From Quercus robur (lineage: Eukaryota > Streptophyta > Magnoliopsida > Fagales > Fagaceae), in contig NC_065537.1 in the NCBI RefSeq assembly GCF_932294415.1, forward strand, positions 63,998,290-64,062,289: DNA of 64,000 nt, read 5' to 3'. The position numbers and the translations under genes were made by a program. Positions within the stretch are counted from its first letter, which is position 1; every line of letters begins with the position of its first letter. Below the pieces are notes generated by a model, which had not been told where the DNA came from, made no database searches, and worked only from the letters and a program-made list of their open reading frames with translations. Positions 56,051-64,000 of the stretch are shown here, piece by piece.

Positions 56051-58612
56051 TAATAACACATGTGGAGGGGAAATAATTGATTGGAATGAATGTCTAACAG
56101 ATGAGATGGGGGTTATTGAAGAATATGAGGATATAAATTCAATAGAAAATGAGTTTGAGCCTTTTGTTGGTCAATGTTTTCTTAGTGAAGAAAAAGCTTT
56201 CATTTTCTATAAAAATTATGCAAATCGAAATGGTTTTACAATTCGAAAAGGTTGTTTAGAGGGAAAAAAAATGGAGAAATAGGAAGATGTAATTTCTTTT
56301 GTCATCAAGAAGGTAGGCAACCACTAAAAATGGTGGATCCATCTAAGGAGCAACGAAATAGGAAGTCTTTAAAATGTAGATGCAAAGCTCATCTAACTTG
56401 TATTGCGAAAGTCAATAGACATTTTTCCGAAAGAATGGCATGTCATTATTTTTGTTGTAGATCACAATCATGAATTGTTGTCCCCTTCGAGTGTATGATT
56501 TCTTCCGGCCAATCGAGTTATCACTAAAGATGATAAAAATTGCATTCTCTTATACAAAAAAGCTGGTCTTTCAGTTAATTAGAGAAATAATATGTGTTAT
56601 GGAACTTAAGAAAAATGTGAAACATGGACATCTTCCATTTTTTTCAACGAGATATTCGTAATCTTTATGTGAAAATAAGAAAGATGCATGCTGTGAATGA
56701 TGCTATGGATCGCTTACAATTTTTGAAAAGTTGCTAAAAAAGGAATTCTAAATTTCAATATACATTTACAACCGATGAAGAGAAAAGGTTAAAGCATATT
56801 TTTTTGTCGCACCCTCATAGTTTTGATTGGTACCAAAAATATGGAGATGTGGTTGTTTTTTATACTACTTACAAGGTAAATGCTTATGATATGCCTTTTG
56901 ATATTTTTGTTGGTGTCAATAATCATGGAAATACGATTCTCTTTGGTTGTGCACTTCTGATAGGCCAAATATGTATTGACCCATTGTGATGAATTAATTG
57001 ATTTATTAGCCAAGTTTATTAATTAATCAAATTAACACGCAAAGCGCATGATAGCACAAACAAATCATCAATTAAACTAAGTATGCAGTGGAAAATAAAT
57101 TGACACGATGATTTGTTTACAAATGGGAAAAACCTACCGGCAAAACCCCACCGGGTGATTTTAAGATCACCACACCCGAGAATCCACTATTATCAAATAC
57201 AAACGGTTACAGTAAAGGAATCTCAGTACCTTATATCAACCTACAATTGAACCCTTACCCCAATACCCAATTGGACTTGTTCTATAGTGACTATCTCTCA
57301 TTTCAATGCACGGCTCCTAGTACGTAACGAACCAATTGCGCAAATCCCAATACATGACTTGATCACCAACTTGAGAAGGATGTTGGCTGCAAAATTTTTC
57401 AGTTCATCCAAGCGATGAAGATCATGAAGTTGCTTGGTCATAAAACTCTATAGTGTACAAACACAATAGCTTCTTCAAGAAAAAGAAGAACTAAGGCAAA
57501 CTAGGTTTCCGGTTACACTCTTCTTTACACTTGTGCAATTGTGCTCTTGTGCAACTTTTGTAACCTTTTACGGCCTTTAAAATAATCCTTATATATGTTT
57601 AGGGTTGTGAGAAAAGAAAGCTCAAACATACATTCACGGATTGGATGAAAAACAGTCCTTAAAAACTGAGTTTCATAAACCTCGATAGATAGCCATCTAT
57701 CGAGCTAGCTATTAAGCCACGGGCTTCAGCAGCTTTTAAACCTCGATAAATGCTAGCTGTTGAGCTAGCTGTCGAGATTTAATGAACTTCACTTTCTGAC
57801 TTGATTCTTGGACAGACTTGCATGGCTTTAACACTTGAACTTGAAACCTTATTTCTTGAAGTATTAAACACATCATAGATTTACCCAATTACAAGTAAAG
57901 TGCATTTTGTCAAAGGATTAGCCAATTACATAAAATAGTGACATATGTTCCTATCATTGAATCACATATGTTCTAACAACTTCTTCGAAATGAAACAACT
58001 AGTGTTTTTGATGGCTAATTAAGGTACTCTATTTATCTTATAAATTTGTACAACTATTTTTCCATTTTATTTAATTAATTAGTGGAATAATATTAATACA
58101 TATCATTTGAAATGTTTACATATTCTAATTAAAAAAAAATATATTAGCAGAATTTTGCATGTTTAATGAAGAAACAAACCCAAGGCAATTTTAATAGATC
58201 AAGATCCATAGATTACGGAAGCAATATCAAAAGAATTATCACTCACAAAACATGCCTTTTGTATATGGCATATTACAGCTAAGTTTAGTGGTTGGTTTAC
58301 ATCTATTCTTCGTAATCAATATTCAAATTGGTGCATAGAGTTCTACAAGTTATACTAGTTAGACTAGTTAGACTCATGTGAAGAATTTGAGGATCAATGG
58401 ACTCAAGTTATGGAAAAGTGTGACATACTTACTAACAAGCATGTAAGAGGTTTATATCAAATCAAGCACTTTTGGGTACCATGTTACCTTCGTGGACATT
58501 TTTTGGGTGGAATGACAACAACTGGAAGATCGAAAAGTATAAATGCCTTTATTAAACGGATTGTTAGTTCTCACATAAACTTAATTCAATTCATTAAACA
58601 AGTAAGCCAATA
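55597..58612 (+). pseudogene. FAR1/FHY3-related (MULE-transposase-derived) pseudogene
   Basis: The FAR1 DNA-binding domain is visible from about 56155: EPFVGQCFLSEEKAFIFYKN, YANRNGFTIRKG, (frame shift) GRCNFFCHQEG and KCRCKAHL. It is followed by DHNHELLSP in a shifted frame. The MULE-type transposase core then appears: LSHPHSFDWYQKYGDVVVFY, TTYKVNAYDMPFDIFVGVNN and GCALL, then after the solo LTR RNETTS. Further on, 58200-58612 gives WHITAKFSGW-like, QWTQVMEKCD, GLYQIKHFWVPCYLRGHF and GRSKSINAFIKR. Known members are light-signalling transcription factors domesticated from Mutator-like transposases. Several frameshifts and stops, plus a 1-kb insertion, make this a dead copy. Whether it was a host FRS gene or a MULE transposase is not decided. 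Confidence 0.85.
56958..57978 (-). mobile_element. solo LTR (about 1021 bp) inside the FAR1-type pseudogene, TSD ACTTC
   Basis: Ends TGATAGGCCAAATATG and CATATGTTCTAACA give TG...CA; read on the minus strand it starts TGTTAGAACATATG. ACTTC at 56953-56957 and 57979-57983 is a perfect 5-bp TSD that lies within the coding triplets of GCALL. A minus-strand TATA box CATATATAAGG (57587-57597) supports the orientation. Internal CTCGATAGATAGCCATCTAT and CGATAAATGCTAGCTGTTGA palindromic blocks sit near 57690-57775. Confidence 0.93.
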
Positions 58613-58765
58613 GTTATAGTCTGGTTGACATGCGATAAGTCCCATATTTCTTTGTGTGGAGAAAGGATATTCCACCACATGTAGTTCCTTTTTGTAATTC
58701 AAGCTAATATAGTTGATTTCTCTTATTAAAAGTTCATGTCTTTCACCTCAAAAAATAAAATTCCA
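58613..58765. repeat. short dispersed repeat (copy of 14086-14232)
   Basis: Near-identical to 14086-14232 from GTTATAGTCTGGTTGACATG to the A-rich end; starts right after the FAR1-type coding stops. Confidence 0.7.
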
Positions 58766-58769
58766 ACAC

Positions 58770-61700
58770 AAAAACACACTATAAATTCAACTCAAAAAAC
58801 TCATTTTAAGGTATTATTAATTGTATAGAAGTTAGTACATAGTAAATATTAAACATAGTGCAGCAGAGCACATAAGATTTGGGTATCTCATTAAAAATCA
58901 AGATACATAAAAGTTTGAACATTGCTAAAATATACGAAAATGATTCCAAAGTTGGTCACCCATGTTCGCAGCTGGCTTGATATTGATTTTTTTCAGGGTC
59001 TAGCCACCACCAACAACCTAAAGTCAGCCACCAAACTATTATAACAGGAAGGACTGTTATCATGAGAAGTGAGAAATTTATAAACAGCTTGAGATTTTTG
59101 ACACACACAAACACACACCAAAAAAAGAAAACGTGGGGAAATTTTAATTCTATAGTACTCTGCAATCTGCATCATTTGCTACATTGAAAATCCAAAGACT
59201 AATGGACCCTTTATGAATTCCTTTTGCTCTTCACTTTCATCCATAATCTACTTTCACTTTAGCTTATAATCAAAAACATTATCATACAGTTTCTTCCTTT
59301 CTTCTAAGCACCATTGTCAATGTCAACCATGCCCTACTATTACAGTGTTTTCCTTGTTATCCATTTCATCTTCTTTAGTTCTCTCCTTCCAGAATTCAAT
59401 TTTTGTCCTTCTTGGTAACTTTAGGACAAACTTTGCCCTTAATGGACAAATATATGCCACAAAGAATACAAACTTAATTAGCTGGCTTCTATCAAGCTCA
59501 ATTTTCTTCTCATGTAGCTAGTCATTTGTTCACTCAATTGCTGTCTTTGACTTGTACAAAGCCTATAGCCTTTTTGAATAAGTAATTTTACAAAGCCTGG
59601 TACAACGTAATCTCTCAAGCTAGGTTGATTATCACAATGAATTAAAGGACAGGCAACCTATTATATGCTATAGTAGAATTGTAAATGAGTCCAACCAAAT
59701 CAAATATTAAAAAGTTTAAGATTTGGTTCATTTATTTTTTTATTTGAATACGTGTCGAGTTTGACCTCATCACTAAACTATGCTTTCTTTCTTTTCTTTT
59801 TTTTTCTTTTGACTGAAACAATGTCACTAAACTATATATGCTAAAGATTCAAGCTTTGGTTTATTTTTGTGTTGTACAAGCTCTAACTTGTTCTCGTTTG
59901 ATTAACTTATTTATTATTCATATGTAATAAATGGTAGTAACCGTAGTATGACTTTTTTTCCCCTTTACAAATTTATGCTAATACTTAATAAATAGATTAT
60001 AGTTTAAATTGTAATATTGCAAATAATTAGATATGATGATTTTTGTTTATGAACTTAAAAAATTAATTCCTCAACCCTGTATCATTATAAGTTATATGCA
60101 ATTATAATGATTTTTACTATCACTTAACTACAAATAATAATTTCATATCTTATAAATTTATATTCAAACTTATACAATTGTCTTTAATCTATATAAGAGC
60201 ATTTTTATTACATGTAAACATATAATATTATAATTATTTTCTCCAAACAAGGGCATATAATATTATATATATATATATATATATATTTAAATCGACTAAC
60301 ATACTTTCAAATTTGTTCATGAACGTAATATTAAGTTCAAGCTTGGTTGATTTCAAGCTCAAACCTTAGTTTAAACTTGATTCAACAAATATAAATAAAC
60401 TTTTAGGGCAATGTGAGATTTAAACCCTACACATTTTATTAAAAATATTAGGAAGTGCTAATTAAGTTACAAAACTTTTAATTAATGAACCGGCTATTGA
60501 TGGTATGATTTATTGTCCAAAACCATTTCCGAGAACATGGTTTCAGGATCAAATGTTAAGATCATCATGTCCCTTAGGGCCTAAGTTACACCTACCCTAA
60601 TTTGGCAACAAAAAAAAATGTTGAGATCATCATGTCCCCTTAAGGACTAAGTTACACCTACCCTAATTTGGCTTTTCAGATTCAAAATTATCACCCCATG
60701 ACATGAATCATCATCCCAATTTTTCTATCAAGCCAGCGACCCTAAATAATTATAGTAAATCCCCTTTACAGAGCTTTAATGATTTTTCACTCCTTAAGGT
60801 CTTATTCCTTTTATCGGTAATTGAAGCTAAACAAGCACGTGAGTAAATAAAGAAGAGGACTAACGTAGTGTGAAGTGGGAGCTCAATTGATTAATGCAAA
60901 TCCTTCACGTTTGAAATGGCCTAACTAAAATCTAGGTATCAGCATCCTAAACTTATGTTTTTAGTTTTTAAATAATATTACACGTATTTTTACACATTTG
61001 TTCATTCGTATTTATTTTTAAAAAAATACAAACAATATTACTCAAACTCCTCTATTAATTCCTTTTTTGACACTTTTTTCACCTTTTCTCACTAAGCTAG
61101 CTCTTTTGAGGCTTTTGACCTTAATTTGGACACACAAAAAAATAATAATAAAATAAATAAAATAAAATTCTGAACTATTTTGTTTAAAACAAAAATTTCG
61201 ATTTACTCCATGGTAATTATCGTTTATATATTTATATATATATATATATATATATCCAATTAATAATCTATTTATTAGTCACAAAATTTGTTTAAATCAT
61301 TTCATTAGTCATGATCAAAATAACATGAATAGAGAGAAGATCAATCTGCCAAACAAACAAAACTTTGTGGACATAGCAATTAGCAGGAAACCATGAACTT
61401 TATCTTAATAAAAAACTTTGTGGACAGTTTATCTTCGATAATTTTCACCGCCTCATATTTTTTGCAAAAGAGAGAAAACTCTAGACAGAGATCTCATTAC
61501 ACAAAAATTACAGAAACCACTCTGTCCACTCTTCCATAATAGTTATTCCTTAAACAAACATCCAACAAGGAATAACACAAAAGTAAATACCAAAAAAAAT
61601 TTAAGAACAAAATTTTCTGATGGGTCTTCATTTTTTTGTCACAAACTTTTAAGCCCACCAATATTTCTTTACAATATTACTCAACCCCTTTTAGATCCAA

Positions 61701-61790
61701 CTTCTTCCTCTATTAATTTTCAAGTGGAAGTTTTTTCTTTCTAAAAATAGAAAGATTTAGATAACCATTCTTTCTGCTTGCTGTAGACGA
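58770..61790. other. AT-rich gene-free region
   Basis: No gene recognised. A tandem pair of ~75 bp lies at about 60557-60675, unit GATCATCATGTCCC followed by AAGTTACACCTACCCTAATT. TA tracts near 60266 and 61232. Confidence 0.5.
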
Positions 61791-61799
61791 AGTCTTAGC

Positions 61800-62287
61800 T
61801 TAGGCCACTGCAACTGTACCCGTCCTTACAGCCTTGTTTGGTGTAGAGTTCTTGTTGGGGTCTGACTTATTTCTTATAGCCCTAGTGGAAGAAGAAGAAG
61901 AAGCAGAAGAAGATGAAGAAGAAAGTTTCAAGCTTTTCTCTTTTGATTCATCAATCTCTATCTGTTCTTGCCTGCACTCTTTGCTACAGAATGGTGTGTT
62001 CCCTCTGCAAAATTTAACCACAGCCCAATCCACCCATCAGAATCTAACACATCACAGTATTGTAAAGACAATAACTTTAAGCTACAATAAAGTGTTATTG
62101 AACAAAATCTACATCTGGGTATTGAAGATTAACAATTAATAATATTGCATGAAAAATCAGCTAACCTGTACATGAAGATGTCACTGTTTGAAGCAAGTGG
62201 TTTCCTGCAAAGGAAACAAGCTTCAAGGAAGTGAGGCTCGTTGTAATAATCCTCACACCCACCATAATGAAACATGCCCGATCTCAT
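61800..62287 (-). CDS. FCS-like zinc finger (FLZ, DUF581) protein, two exons
   Basis: Exon 1 is 62287-62166 (122 nt) and exon 2 is 62004-61800 (205 nt); the intron 62165-62005 has GT (GTTAG) and AG (TTTTGCAG) ends and splits the Arg codon at residue 41. Product: 108 residues. The FLZ domain is residues 19-55: [33 protein letters not shown], with C24, C27, C47 and C51 as zinc ligands and the hallmark FCS at 46-48. A serine-rich stretch (about 68-81) and a basic tail follow. Family role: small adaptors binding SnRK1 kinase subunits, in energy and stress signalling. Upstream codons would be needed only if the Met at 62287 were not the start; it precedes the family-typical short N-terminus, so I accept it. 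Confidence 0.92.
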
Positions 62288-62426
62288 AGTGAAAACAAGC
62301 TATAGAGAAAAATGCAGAAACTCTTTGCTAGAATCGGCTTTGCTGGTGTGTTAAAATGGTTTGCGCAGAGAGAGAAATGAGTATGTGAATTTGAAGGGGA
62401 AGGAGAGTGATATGAAAATTGAGCAT

Positions 62427-62438
62427 GTATATAAAGAC
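62427..62438 (-). promoter_or_regulatory. TATA box of the FLZ gene
   Basis: On the minus strand CTTTATATACAT lies about 140 bp before the ATG, followed by a CTCTCC-rich leader (Y-patch-like). Confidence 0.6.
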
Positions 62439-62439
62439 T

Positions 62440-64000
62440 TTGTTGCCTTGACTTGGTACAATCTAGTGCTTCAGAGGATCACTTTAGATTGGTGGTCTGC
62501 ACCAATTAAAACCTTATATTATGATTTGATTAGCTGGAAATAGATTCAATTTGTGGTTCATAATGTAGCAGAAAAAAAGTTCTTGCTAAAAATTAAAGCC
62601 TTGTGGGCATTATTAGGATTATTTATAAGACCACTGGCTGTTTTGCTATCCCGTGGGATTGAATCTATTGGCTGCAGTACATGCATCTCTTTTAAAAAGG
62701 TATTTGTTTTTGTCTTCTTTTTCTCTTTTTTGGGTTACTTTTTTAGAACTTGGTCCCCTTTATTGTTGGGTATTTCTAGTACATCCATTAACTTTAACAT
62801 TTTTATTTTATTGTCATAATGTTTATTGGGTTCTCTTCACCTAGACTCTTGTAATTAATAGTAGGACACTTCACCCTATAAGTTGATACCCCTATATAGA
62901 TTTATGTGTAACAGTCTAGTCTAGGAATTAAATACTTTCCGTACATTCACTTCCTAGTTCAAGGAATGGGTTTTTGTTTGTAGAAGATGATGAAACCTTT
63001 TTCTTTAAAAAGATTCGATCTTGATTAAAGGACTCAAATCTTCTTTAATTGCAAAGGAAAAATAAATTATGGAATCTTGGAATCTTTCTCCATCTTAGGC
63101 ATGTTTAACCTAAACCTAGATGCTAGTTTCTTTTTCTTTTTTTTAAGAAAGATAGATGCTAGTTTTTTTTTGTTATAATACCAACCTTGTTTGGTACATG
63201 TCAAGGTCGGTATTTGCTTGGTATGTTTAGGTTTTGATAGCTTTTATATGTTTAAATGTGAGGTAGAAAATGATTTGAAAAAAAAAAAAAAAAACAAATA
63301 AACTATCAAAATATAAGTTAGTCAAACAGACTCTCATATTCACTTGTAATCAAATTCTCAATATCATCTTCTCAAAAAAAAATTCTCAATATCACATTAA
63401 CAAAATTCACTTCAATTGTGGTGTTTTTGTTATTGGGTTTATAATATTTTAAAGGAAATATGTGTGATATATCTTGACATTTGCATCATGTTAAACAATC
63501 ACAACACTATCACCAAAACATTATGAGATTATGTAAAAACATTCATATTGAACATTAGTTAAGATACCAACAATTTTTTTTAATGAACTCTCAAATGCTT
63601 TGTTTATCAAATGATAATATATATGAAAAAGAATCTGATTAACAGGTACCTTTAGGTTATTTTTTAATAGATCATTTTAAGAAAGTTCTAATACTACTTT
63701 CTTGAAAAATATAAAAATATAAGGGTTTTAATAACATATGCTCTAAAAGCATACACTAGTAAACCATATTATGAAATTTTTTATGAGAAAAATGAAGAAA
63801 AAAATGATTAAATTTTTTGAAAACTTTTTTAATTTTTCATAAAAATTTTCTTATAATAGATGTTTAATATATGCTCTAAGAATACATATTAATCGGATCC
63901 AAAATATTAAAAAACTAAATTAACTAGGAAACATCATGGAAGTTTCAATTGCGGGCCACATCACTAGGTAATACTACTTGTGGAGGCCCCAACTCATAGG
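62440..64000. other. AT-rich spacer to window end
   Basis: Only short frames without domains (62553-62819 and others). A run near 63278. Nothing else recognised. Confidence 0.5.

Noticed and set aside
62361..62543. 60-codon plus-strand frame upstream of the FLZ gene
   Set aside because: It lies over the FLZ leader and TATA box on the other strand and has no recognisable domain.

Overview
This is a stretch of plant nuclear DNA. It is AT-rich, has GT-AG introns and microsatellites, and carries an E-type pentatricopeptide (PPR) gene, an FCS-like zinc-finger gene, an SRC2-like C2 gene, decayed F-box and FAR1-type genes, and dense, nested Ty1/copia, LINE, SINE, hAT, Mutator-like and Tourist-like elements. 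The overall style suggests a woody eudicot. A Fagales-type tree is my guess from the look of the SINE and MITE families; nothing here proves it.

Layout. 1-4247: the 3' part of a decayed Ty1/copia element with a 1.35 kb LTR. 4.8-10.7 kb: stacked DNA elements, namely a long-TIR element containing a solo LTR (TSD TATAA), an F-box pseudogene, and an hAT-type element (TSD GAGCTAGT) containing a Tourist-like MITE. 12.9-15.5 kb: copia remnants and a segment with an 'empty-site' paralogue at 41 kb. 16.4-19.3 kb: an intact PPR gene, whose duplicate at 50.1-52.9 kb is a pseudogene with two nonsense codons. 20.7-24 kb: a Helitron-like end and an unidentified spliced minus-strand gene fragment. 24.7-25.9 kb: a 5'-truncated LINE with a perfect 17-bp TSD. 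26.2-27.4 kb: a C2 gene with a repeat-rich acidic tail; eroded relatives lie at 38.2 and 43.4 kb. 30.2-32.0 kb: a second LINE. 33.2-34.2 kb: a Tourist-like element carrying a fragment of an MCTP/QUIRKY-type C2 domain. 44-50 kb: LINE and LTR debris and a second cargo-bearing Tourist-like element. 53-54.5 kb: nested MITEs. 55.6-58.6 kb: a FAR1-type pseudogene split by a solo LTR (TSD ACTTC). 61.8-62.4 kb: an FLZ gene.

Only three loci look like functional host genes: the PPR gene (16896-19103, minus), the C2 gene (26245-27426, plus) and the FLZ gene (61800-62287, minus). They are not a pathway. The rest is a record of insertion, duplication and decay. The most interesting signals are two Tourist-like elements with different interiors that share a 38-bp hairpin bounded by GCTACAGT and ACTGTAGC, one of them holding a captured gene piece, and the paired filled and empty insertion sites.
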